From positions 12,112,778 through 12,176,777 of the forward strand of contig NC_049987.1 in NCBI RefSeq assembly GCF_000003815.2: a stretch of DNA of 64,000 nucleotides, read 5' to 3'. Position numbers and translations under genes: made by a program. Source of the DNA: Branchiostoma floridae. Lineage: Eukaryota; Chordata; Leptocardii; Amphioxiformes; Branchiostomatidae. Under the pieces are notes generated by a model. It saw only the letters and a program-made list of their open reading frames with translations, was not told the origin of the DNA and did no database searches. Below, one piece after another: positions 11,193 to 22,703 of the stretch. How positions within the stretch are numbered: the first letter of the stretch is position 1; each line of letters begins with the position of its first letter.

Positions 11193-12822
11193 TTTATTCA
11201 TCACCAACATACAGCTTCAGAGAATTATCCACACATACGGACAATATTGCACCAGCCTTTATAAAAAAATTGAGCATAAAAAAATAGATGAAATAATATA
11301 CACACCCAATCAAGGGTGACTTTTAACTTCAATAAATGTCTCAAAATATCTTCATATTCCATGATATAAACATGCAGCAGCACTTCAGTTGTAATTTTTC
11401 AGTGGCAATTCAGTCTACATGAGGTATCATGAGATCAATTTCTTTTTTCAACATTGCCATGGAATACTCTTGCTAGCTAGTCAGCAGCTCAAAACATAAA
11501 AAGAAGCATCCATGGTCACATTCATCTAGAATTTGCAAACAGGAACATAACAAAGGAGTTAGCACACTCGCTTTTCAAACATTGGTTTCCATGGCATGAG
11601 ATCTCCATGGTTACAGTTCTCTAAATGACAGCAAGACTATCTATGTTTACAGTGTTTCCTTGGTATCACTGGCCGTTCAGTCAAGCATTGACGCGGGTTT
11701 TCCTTTGTGAACCTTGCTGTGCACAAATGTAATATTCAAAGGCAAAAAGGTGACCAAGATCATTGCAGAATATAGATTTCTTTTTTGTTGTTGCTGTTTC
11801 ATTTGCTATTGTATTGAAACTTCAGTAACACATTGTAACACATCTAACACCTACAAAATTTACAGTACTTGTAGTTGCAAAAGTATGGAAAAATTTCAGT
11901 TGTAAATGTACAGAAGAAATGCACATCATACATACTATCATCAATATTGCCACAACAGTCTTGTGCGCAATGCAGATCACCAGCATCAATACTTTATTTA
12001 GTACTACATTACACTACCTTTAGACACCAGACAATAAACTTGGCTCATACATCTTTCAGTGTTGTACTTTACACCTAGCTTATCTTGTAGCATGTGAACA
12101 GTTATCATGCATCGTATCAAACAATAAACCTGACATTATTGTAACATATTGCCAAAGTGTCATCAGTTTTGTGAGGTCATCAGTTTCCTTGCATTTCAAA
12201 GTTCCCTACAGCACCCCTGTACTTGTCTATCACATCCAACATCAGTGTACATACATGTAGACCTATCAGGGATCACTGTAGTGATCTGTAGGGAACCCTG
12301 AAATGTGAGAAGAGAGAAGGTTCCAGTGTGGATATTCACTTTGTTTCCAAGATTTTTTGACATCTGGAATTACAACCACAGGTAACTGTTATTTCAGCAT
12401 GAGAAGAATGACATTTTCCTCACTTATATATGATATGAATACTGCCATAGATAGCAATGGACTTTCTATTTAAATTTATTGTAATAAATATGTCATTTTC
12501 TAAATTGACATATAAAACAGTTTGTTCTGAGTGAACCAATCTACTGGATATTGGTCGGTATAATTCTTCATTCAGTTGAGTTTATCAGATCAAGCAATAA
12601 TTCAATGTGCCAGGTTAACTGCAAAATGTACACCTTGAGTTTGCTTCTTGTCTGCACAAAAATGAATCTAGCTGTGCAGTGCAACAGGACATTACCACTT
12701 ACAGTACATTGTTATTCAAAACACTACTTCACTGTCTGTTGACTAGTTTTAGAACTGTGCTTTTCCACTTGTTGTTAAAGGGAGGTTTTGGTCCAAGTCG
12801 TCCGATCTTACACCAGAGGCAT
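11193..12822 (-). terminator. Probable ZUP1 3' untranslated region with poly(A) signal
   Basis: On the minus strand AATAAA occurs at 11198-11193, downstream of the ZUP1 stop. No coding exon is seen between. The length of about 1.6 kb is inferred; other AATAAA-like words in the stretch could end the transcript earlier. Confidence 0.45.
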
Positions 12823-15800
12823 CTATGGTATTCTCACTGACTGGATCACTTTGGCTCCCTGCAAAAAAAATCAGAAAAAATAAAAGTGTTTCAAGATTCT
12901 CTGCTTTTAGTTACATCAATACAATCAAGATTCTCTGCTTTTAAAGTTAAAGACAGGAATGTTCAGACAGTTTCAATGAAATAGTTAAAACATACATGTA
13001 TAATTACTAGAGTTCACCTTTACCAAATGACGTTACCTTTTATGACTGACACGTTATAAATCTTTATCATTCTATCTTGGCAATGAAGGCTATTGTAGCC
13101 TTTTCTTTGCAGTTATGTAACTGACAGGTTCTGGAGTTACCCTGTCTACAAACATACACACAAATGGTATCAAAAACAAAAACGAAGGTAACAATAGAAA
13201 CAAAAAGGGGAGTGGTATCAGAAGACACATTCTCCAACTATTTCCATGGAACCACAGAGTGTATCCTCACCTCCACCTCTCTGTTACTGAGAACGCCCCT
13301 GATGGCCACGATCTGGTACTGTCTGTGCTTCAGCCCGCTCATAGTCCTGCGCAGCACCCTCAGCTGCGTGCCCGTGATCTTCCCGTGGGCCAGGGGCTCG
13401 ATCTGCTTGGGGTTGTGCCCTGGGTCAAAGATGAGAAGCCTTCCACTACCATCAGCATGTTCCTCATAGCCAATGATGGTTCTACTGTGACCTGTAAAGA
13501 ACATGATAAAAGTTGATTGTATACATGTTCATTTGAGTATGATAGCATATTTAAAAGTAAACAGAAAACAATGTGATGCTCTACATTATTTGCACCATAA
13601 TTCTAATACTGATACTTGAAATATTTCATAACAATACAACACAACGTGTCTGGTTGAACATTTGCATTTCACAATAGAAGGGGATTTTTGAAGTGATTCA
13701 AGTTTGCAGTAAAGTTGAATCAATTTTGCAGTACACTGTAGTAATGCATTAAAAATGTCATGAATTCGTAGTGGAAAGATTACTGCAAAAACCTATAAAA
13801 AAAAAAAGAAGGTAACACGAGCATTTCAACAGTCACAGAATCTTCAACTATGGATACAGAATCTGACTTGCCCCTGAATCTGTGGAGAATTTTGTGGTAT
13901 ACATAGTATTTCTCTAACTGAAAAAAAATGAAGAGTGGTCAGACCTTGGTGCTGCAGGTACAGCGGGTGTTTCCCTCCGGCCCCCTCCTGCCGGAAATGG
14001 TTCTTTGTCCAGTCAAACAGCTGAGGGTGGGAGCCGTCTGCAGCTGTGGGGTGGTGGAAGTCAACTACTTGTGCTCTGGAAAAGAAAACAGCAAAACATA
14101 AGTGCTTTAGCTGTATTTTCCTTGTAAGGTACCATAATAAAACTATCCTCAATGCTCATTCAAAAGGGATCCAACAATAATTTCAAGCAACAGTCTAGAA
14201 TATCATATCAAGACTGATCTTTCACTTAGGTAAGAAAAACAACTGCTAAAAACCAATCGAGTGAATTAGATATGGCAAAATTGGCATCAAGAGATTTTCA
14301 GAATTAATTCTACAACCAGCATTGTATATACTGTTAGAAGCAAGAAAGACCAAATATTAAGTATGTGGTCAAAGTTATTCAACACTATTACAAGACTTCC
14401 CAGCCAATAAAACATTACTGACCTTACTCCTAAGGAAGAGAACAGTGCAGCTACTTCAGTGGCACCGATCCACTTTCTGGTATTTCTGAGTTTCCCCCCG
14501 AGCTGCTCGCTCCCCTCCCGGTCGAACCCCCGGCTCCACGCCTCCTCGATCATCTGCTGGATCTTGGGGATGGATGGCATGAATGAGATGCCTGCAAAAC
14601 AGTGGGGAAGTCTGTTCAGCCTCTTTCAACTGTGACTATTATCTATCTACTACTTTATGCACCGCATAGTATGATCATTCATAGTGAACCGATGCATATT
14701 CTTGAACTCTCTGCTTTGGATTAATCATGTTAGACATGTTACAGTATACAAATTTTACAAGCCTAAAACTTTCAATGTGATACCTTTAAGAATACATACA
14801 GTTCATTTTTATACGCGCTAGAACTTTCATCTTGTTGTCTACAATATTAAAGTCTAAGAAGAAAATCATATGTACTGACACAAGCTACACAGGTTAGTTT
14901 ATTATTGAAATTGAAATCAGAAATGTCTACAAACACTTGGACTGTTTAGGATCAAGTCCTGATCTGTTGCTACAAGTTATAATTAAGAAAAAGCAAGCTA
15001 CTAAATATAATAAGCAACTGCTGCTGTAAGAATTCGATCCTGGACCAACATTGTACTAATCTCTCCTCACTTTTGACGAGTACATCTCTATAGGCTGGAT
15101 CTCTGAAGAGTGCTGACAGCATCATCTGGATGTTCCTGTATCCGCAGCCCCAGCCTTTATCCCCCCAGCTGGAGCTGAAGTGGTCCACGCTGGCAGCCAG
15201 GAACACCTGCCGGACACCATAGATCCCAGAGGCATAGGCAGCACGCAGTCTCTGCACAATGCCTGCAGAGACCAGCATAGGAGAGTCTTACTACAGCTCA
15301 CAGGAATACCATGGCGCAAAGTTAGGAGGTGAAAAGACAGTTAGTACTAGCCTGGATGACAGACTGTCTTCAGGGCCTACACAGGCCAAATCCCTGGCTC
15401 TTGGGGGAACATGACCCAAAGAAAATTCTATATTATGCCTCCTTGAGTTAGACACATAATAGCATGATCAATGTTATTGAGAATGATATTATTGAGATCG
15501 TGCTGGGAGTCTTGTATCCTGGTTACAGCAGTACACACTAGCAGCTTAACGTCATACTAGCAGCTTAAAGTTAAAACCGAAACTCCAAAACTGAGTAATG
15601 GTGTACCATTCAATCAACTAGCAAGAATTTCAAGACAGAAGTAAAAGATAATTATCTTATTCTTAAAACAAGTATTCACAGGTTAATAGAACACAGACAA
15701 AAAATCCTTGTCACTATATATGAAGAGAATGAAACAACAACTATTGTATTACTGGACAGTGCTGGCTCCCACACAAAATACAGTCTACTGTACCTCTCAC

Positions 15801-18202
15801 ACAAGACTTGCCGTCGTCCTTTCCTGAGCTCAGTGTCTGCGCCATCTCAGCCTTCTTCTTGTGGTACTCCATGGTGCTCATCTGTCCCCTCGCCACCGCT
15901 CGCTCCATGTGGGTCATGGACTGGCTGCGATAGTTCCCCTGGTTATCCATCCCGTATCTCGCCTGTTGGAGGAATGGACTTAAATCTTATACGAGTGTAC
16001 TATAACTGTAACATACCACAACCAGAATAAAGGAAAAGGAATGATGTATGTTACTATATATGATATCACAGTTGGAATGGGACCAGGGCTGCCTCCAGCT
16101 TTAAACTTTATCCTGCCCCACTCATCGCTTGGAGGCCCAAGATGTTCATTTTTCTTGCTCAATCTGTCATTTTAACCATATGAAAATTTTCTTTTCATCA
16201 ATTCTATGTCATGAAGTTTGCTTTTTGGGGGTAAGGGTGTAATTTTTCTCCGTCCCAAAAGTTGAAGTTTTGTCCTAGGACAGCCCTGAATGGGACAACC
16301 AAACAAACAGAATACTTACTTACTTGATACTTGTTAAGGTCTACTACTACTTCTGCTACTGTAAAAGTGTGGTAACAACATACTTCTTTATAGCTATATT
16401 TGTAGCTATCCTTAGTGTTTAACATAACTAGACTTTTTATTGTTAAGAATGACAAAACTTTCTTTGTTGTAGATTTTGGGGCAGCAATTACCATTCAGCA
16501 CCAGGGACAGAGCTACACTGATTGGTCTAAACATAGATCCTTGATCTAATCATACAGATGGTACTTTGTCTAAAACGTTCAATACCACTGGGGCTAATTG
16601 AAAAATTAATACAGAGATACAAAGGTAAAGGATAATAACCTGGAGTCTTCTGAACTCCTCTTCTTCTCTCTGTTTCCTGCGCCGAGTCTCTGCCTCTTCC
16701 TGTTCCTGCAGCTGTGCAGCCAGGGCATGGTCAGAAAGCTCTGGGGATAACAGAACAATGGTTACAGATAATGATTCTCAACTAGAAACATACCTATCAT
16801 TCAGGTAGATAAAGTGGATTTGTGATGATAACAAGTATTATCTATCAGTATTATCACTTCTGGATAATCTTTTTAGCTAAGTTGACTTACCGGTAATTGA
16901 TAGATGATTTGATATGTAGATTTTGGGTGATGGCAAATACAACTGAGAACTACTTGGAACATCATGGACATGTTGCATGAATTGTGTGGCAGAGACAATA
17001 CTGTACTTACCTCTCTGTTCTTCCTGGAAATGCCCTTCCACATGTTGTGCAAAGAGGTCCCCCTCCAGTCCTTGCAGCCCACACATGGGGCACACCGTGT
17101 CATTGTCGAACTGTGCCATGTTGGATGGCCCTGCCTTCTCAGGACTCAGCAGGTCTGCATGGGCCCTGTTTACATGAGCATTCAGATCCACAGGAGGAAT
17201 GCCCCTAATGTTACAGAACGGACAACCTATCTCTTCATCCTCAATCCTTGATGCTAGGGCACCAAGTTCACTGTCAGTTATGTTGATGTTGGCCTTTTGC
17301 TCAGACGTTTTCATGATCTTACTCTTTGGGATGTCGACCTTCTTGTGAGGATTTCCAGTCTTGGGTCCAGAATGTACCTTGCCATTTTCCCCATTATGCC
17401 ATGGGTGTGGGTTGCCATGGTGAGGGTTTCTTGGAGAGGTATTTTCCTGATTTCTGTTGGAATATTTGATGATGGACTCTGGGGATAGACTTTCGCTGGT
17501 ACTAGTGGTAGGGGAAGAATCTGTGGACAGACCATTCTTTGCATACTGCGTCATAGGGGAATCTTTCTTTCTGGGGTTTCCATGACTGTCATTGTTGAGT
17601 TGTACATGATTATCATTTTCAACGTCATCATCACTATCACTAACATATTGCACGTCACACTCTTCCAACCGCCTTCTTTTGTCACTACTTCCTTCAAGTT
17701 CCTCCTCTGACTCTGAGTCTGCTGCTAGGGTGCCATTGTCTGACCAAGATTTACTCTTCACCACAATCCTTTCTCTTCCTTTTGCACCTAGGTCCCCATC
17801 ATCTTCACTTCCTTCATCATTCTCACAAACACTCATTCTGAATTCTTGGTTTAAACAAGCACCATCCTCTTCTTCTAGTGACAGTGCTCCATCCTGTCTA
17901 AAGCAACTGTCTCGAGTGTCTGATGTTTCCTTTTCCTCCTCAGTCTTTTCACCATTCCTCTTCTCTCTCTCCATCTCCTCATCAATGAACATGGCCTCCT
18001 CCATACCAATGTCCATGTCATCTGTGTGTACCGTGTTGATGTGGAGCTCCATCTCATCATAGCTGACACCGCCCAGGGTACAGAACGGACAGGAGATGGT
18101 CTCCTCCTGATGTACCACCACCATGTGAGACCTCATGTCAGGGTCAGTCAGACCGTCCTGTCCACACAGGGCACAGGTGTACAGCACGGGCGGAGCTGCC
18201 AT
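12823..18202 (-). CDS. ZUP1: ZUP1 (ZUFSP) zinc-finger ubiquitin-specific protease, complete
   Basis: Eight coding exons in phase (minus strand): 18202-17011, 16740-16640, 15962-15794, 15262-15071, 14591-14423, 14075-13945, 13491-13271, 12858-12823; product 736 aa (human about 578). ZUP1 is a cysteine protease that cuts long K63-linked ubiquitin chains in genome maintenance. Four C2H2 fingers are visible: about 10-31, 38-59, 327-348 and 371-391. An acidic, low-complexity linker (about 60-320) separates fingers two and three and explains the extra length. An MIU-like helix (SDHALAAQLQEQEE) follows at about 400. The C78 papain-like domain keeps the catalytic Cys in GWGCGYRN (C527), His in GHSRT (H653) and Asp in FDPG (D674), plus WIGATEV and QHQG. 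The last coding exon is only 11 codons plus stop, ending in IP as in human. A 5' untranslated piece runs to an acceptor at about 18233. Confidence 0.95.
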
Positions 18203-18779
18203 GGTGATGATAGGGTTCAGGCAGTGTAGACTACTTTTGTGGGGGAAACAACAACAAGAAATTAGGATAATTGTATAGATTACATATCAGGTGTCATAAT
18301 TGGTAACTTGAAGAAGGGCAAGCATGTCTAATTTGGGATTTTTTCCGGAAAGAACAAAATGGCTTTTTAGTCACCAGGACAACTTGGCAAAGCCCACTTG
18401 GCAAATTCATGACAAAAAGATGAAGACCAAACCAATGAGGTTTGATCATTTCTTGACAAATGTAAACGTAATCTTGTGATTTGTCTCACAAATTTATAAA
18501 GTTATAGCATTACATAAGCCATACTGAACACAACAAAACTGACTAAACGTTCTTGATGAAACGAAAACTTCCTCTATTAAAAATCTGGGCCACCTGCAGC
18601 TGCACCGACCCTCCCACACCATCTGTGAAAGTTTATCAACAAAAATGATGGATATCAACACAATCAAACTATATACCTGGAACAAGACACTCTGACAATT
18701 TCCTTCCGGCTGCGAATTTAATATTTGCCATCGATACGCACGCAGTAGTTTGAACATGCACAAATATGAACCGGGAATT

Positions 18780-18910
18780 TCCCAAGAGAAACGAAAATTA
18801 GTTTTATGTCGTCCGCCATTTCCGAATGCCGAAGAGTAAATAAACCGCACTTCCTGATTGGCCCGAGCCTCCACTTGGGCCAATAGAAATCGGCGTAACA
18901 TACCAAGTCG
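18780..18910 (-). promoter_or_regulatory. Probable ZUP1-side promoter of a divergent pair, paired CCAAT boxes
   Basis: Two oppositely oriented CCAAT boxes lie 18 bases apart (ATTGG 18857-18861, CCAAT 18880-18884), beside an ETS-like cacttcc and a gccatttcc word. ZUP1 reads left and the importin gene reads right from this interval, so a shared divergent promoter region of about 600 bases is inferred. No transcription start can be proved from sequence. Confidence 0.4.
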
Positions 18911-19259
18911 TGGTTTGCCGCAATGAACTTGGATTTTCTCTTAAAATTTGTATTGTTCCTGTAGAAAACTCAGTACACCATTTGTCGTTTTGTGCAGGGA
19001 TGCGTTTTCTATTTCACAACGACAAGACAGTTCGCGAAGTTTCTTACTCATTTTCACCACTCATTTGGGCATATATAAAACTGTAAATTTTGACACCAGA
19101 ATGAGCACTCATGCATCCCGGAGTTTTTGTTTGTTTTTGTCTTAGAATATTCAATCATATACTTTATATTATATTCTGTTAGCAAAATTTATAATTTTTA
19201 CACTCATGATATGATTTTTTCTTAGCATGAAATTACTACAGGAATTGATTGTTGATTGA

Positions 19260-19420
19260 TTTCAGTCCGTTCCAGTTCCGACTGAGACGTTTGGGGTCTT
19301 GCAAACACCTCAGTATTCGCGCATGCGAACTACAGGGAGATCGCGAAACAGCGGAGTCAGGGAAGGAAGCACGTTGTACTGCGACAGGCAACATTTTCTC
19401 GCAATTTCTGGCACAAAAAG
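19260..19420 (+). other. Probable non-coding first exon and promoter of the importin-alpha gene
   Basis: A consensus donor (aaaag|gtgagt) at 19420/19421 ends a CpG-containing stretch with an NRF1-like gcgcatgcg at 19319-19327. The first coding exon at 22696 begins after an acceptor eight bases upstream of the ATG, so a non-coding exon is required upstream. The left boundary is not defined. Confidence 0.45.
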
Positions 19421-22400
19421 GTGAGTTTCCCACATATTTTCTGTCAGAATGTTGTTAAGCAACGACTCTTGAATATGATATCAAAGGATTATGAGTAGAA
19501 GGCAGGAAAGGCGAGCAAAAAGAAGTTGGATTTTGACTTGGCACAACGACCGGCTGAGCTGACGCACGTCCCCACTGCAGTCGTCAGATCACTGGATCGC
19601 GATTTAGCGGAATTTTTCCTCCAAAATTTCACACACAGACCTAGGCGACTGTCACGACCTACGTCTAGCCATGAGGAACTTAGTAATTCAGGCAGTAGCG
19701 TTTTACTTTGGTTTAGAATTCATTGACCCTATTGAGAAATTCCCAGGCACGTACCTCCTGTTCACTTGCCCATTCGATCAAAGAAAAATGGTTCCCTAAA
19801 TGAAAGTAGGGTACGAACAAAATATGATGTTAGTCACCTTTTTTAGTCCACTTCACTCGTATGCGAAGATCTGCTCCAAATTCACAGTCATCGTGATGTC
19901 AGTTGCATAATGTGAACCAGTTGCGAGCTGCACGCTGGCGTGAAAATTCGAGAAATATGGGCGTGAATAATTGGTGTGTGCAGGGTCGTTTCTGGTTGAG
20001 GACAGCTAGCTACAGCCAGACGAAACCCAAAATGATATCGACCTTGCTCGGGCCCAGCAGCCGATCACGCACCACACACCCAGCCCAGTTTCCGACTGGA
20101 CAGAGAATTGAACGGTTTCCAACCGCACATATATTCTGACGTCTGCAGTTCCGGATGACTGTTTAGTGATATTTGAAACAGTATTTTATATAAACATAAC
20201 CTGTCGGTCGTACGGCAACGGTAATTTACACCCCTTTGTCGTTTGTGATAGCCATCAAATTTGTTCAGCCTTGAATTATATTCATACAAAGAACATGGCA
20301 CAGGGATTCAAGTTATGAAATATACCAGTTACTGCACCTCTCAGAACCCTGCTTTATGAACATTTTTGTCTTTAATTTCCACGGATGGCTGACTTCCTAA
20401 TAATGTTCTGTGAACTGGTAAAAACCAGGTGGTTTTTCAGTTAAAACATAGCAACAATGGTACTAATGAAACAAACAAGAAGCACTGCAAACATTTTCAT
20501 TCTGATTTTAGCCAACATGTTTAGAAATAAAAATTAATGCATTTTTTATTGATTATTATATTTAGTCTGTAATTCTGGTTGATTAAATGCATCTATACAA
20601 TAGCCCCAGGGACTATAGTATGATGTCAGAAATTATGCATGGATGCAAGGACATAGTAGAATTTGGATCCAAAGATCTTAAAAGATAAGTACCTAAATGG
20701 AGAAGGGGGTTGCCTCTAAATGTATAATCACTATGTTTGAATTGAAATGCCCACTGATTATACTTTATAGCTGATTGGGAATTACACAGATATAAACAGC
20801 TTATCACCATTGCGATGAGGAAAAAAGCAGGCTCACATCAAGCCTATCCCTGAACACACACCTCATCCTCTTTGTTGACCATCTCATACGACGGAAAACC
20901 CGGGTAGCAAACAATAAAAACATGAACGGTATTCAGGAATTCAGTCACAAGCTAATTTGAAAATTCAAACAAAAGGTCATAGCAGGACATGACGTCAATG
21001 TAGCCACAGTTGTAATATAATCTCAACAGACAAGTTTCATAACAGTGGTCACTTTTCGATATAGAAATGCACTAAGTAAGATGTATGTGAAGTGACTTAA
21101 TATGCAGGTCAAATGACCTATTGAATTTTATGTGCATCTGGTCCAATAATGTATTGAAGTACATGTTGTACAAGGTATCCAACATTGTGCCCTTGACTTG
21201 AGGTTTTGAAAATGAGCATTTAAATTTTCTCTATCTGTATCTATATAGCCGACATAACCACCCTTTGGCGTAACACACCAGATTATTTTTCAGACATCTC
21301 GTAACAGATCCCAGCCATGAAGGCTACACGAGTGGAATTGTAAATAAGGCATACTTTTATATAACCCCGCTTATCACTCACTTCAGAACACTGTAAAATA
21401 CTTCACCGTCTATACCCTGGATGGTAGGTGGATTTGATGGCATCAAGATAATGCCACATTAAGAACAGAAGTCTGTATATCAAGATTACCTTCAGGAAAA
21501 TTTCCTGAAAACCTGTCTTCCAAAGAGTTGCATGCATTAAATTTCCAGTCTATAATCTCAAGTTCACGGAGAGAAAACGCATAATGATCCCTCAGAACCT
21601 GCAACGTCTTGTGGGTTCAAGCTGGATGGCATTTTCTCTGGCAGGGCTCTGTTGTAGACATTGTCTGAATGTCAATTTCGTACGATATTCTGGAGACATG
21701 TTGGAGTGTCTGTGTTATTTTCAGCTTGTAAAGTCTAATGTTGCAGTACTGTAGATTTTGTCAAATCTCATCCATTGACCATCAATGTTTGTACATCAGT
21801 TTTTGCTCATATTATGTGCAGTAGGGAATGATTGAAGTCAGGGTCACAGGCTCATAGCTTACCAAATTGTTTCATTATTTCCCAGCTATCAGATGAACAC
21901 TATTTAGTTATACTAGTATCATAGTATATGTCATTTCTTCTTGTGCTGTAATGTGCACTGTACTCAGTGATGCTTACACATTCAAGCATTTTAATTTTGA
22001 TGGCTTTGCAAGTCAGATTTTGTCCTTTACATAGCTATTGTTTTGTCAGTGAATTTGGCGAAATGACATTCAAGTGAACATTTTAAGTGTTTAAAATATC
22101 ACTATACCTTTTTATAGTACAATATATGACGAGATTGTGATGGTCGGTCCATAGACGAATACTACCAGAAAATAGCTAAATTAATGGCAGAAAAGCTCTG
22201 CAATGCTAGTGATATACATTTTCCTGAAAGCAAATTATGTGTGTATCATACATTGTCGTGATACTACTCCTGTAATGGCATTTGTACTGCCCCAGGCAGA
22301 GAGTGTTAATGGTCTTCTAAATCCTTGGCTGAGACTGAGAGTGAGAGGGTGCCCATAGGGGGAATTTTATGTATCGTTTTGCTGTTGATTTATACCTTCT

Positions 22401-22695
22401 ATAGTAAGTGATCTGTGTTACTAGTGGTTTCAAGAGTTTTACTTTCCAGAATTCTGTACCGCTTTTTTTCAATGAGGCAAGTCATGTTTCTTTTATCAGC
22501 AGACTGATTTACAAAGGAAGAGAATATTTTCAGACAGTGTGCCAATACTATAAATATATTATGTAAGAAATAGTTCCACCATAGATAGAAACAAATTTGA
22601 TACTTAGTACCCACTCTAGTTTCAAGGATGGCACGAGGGTTTGTGTTGTGATGTTATCCTGAAGACCTATGATCTGATGGACCCTTTTATTTCAG
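19421..22695 (+). other. First intron of importin-alpha gene
   Basis: No coding exon is recognisable. It contains a short dispersed repeat at 21235-21281 that recurs at 30218-30264. Confidence 0.45.
21235..21281 (+). repeat. Dispersed repeat fragment (copy at 30218-30264)
   Basis: ctgtatctatatagccg, then ataacc.cc.ttYggcg and taacacaccag are shared with the second copy. Both copies lie in importin introns on the same strand. Confidence 0.65.
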
Positions 22696-22703
22696 AAGTA
22701 AAG

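Noticed and set aside
17679-18062. 127-codon Ser-rich plus-strand frame
   Set aside because: Antisense shadow of the acidic ZUP1 linker.
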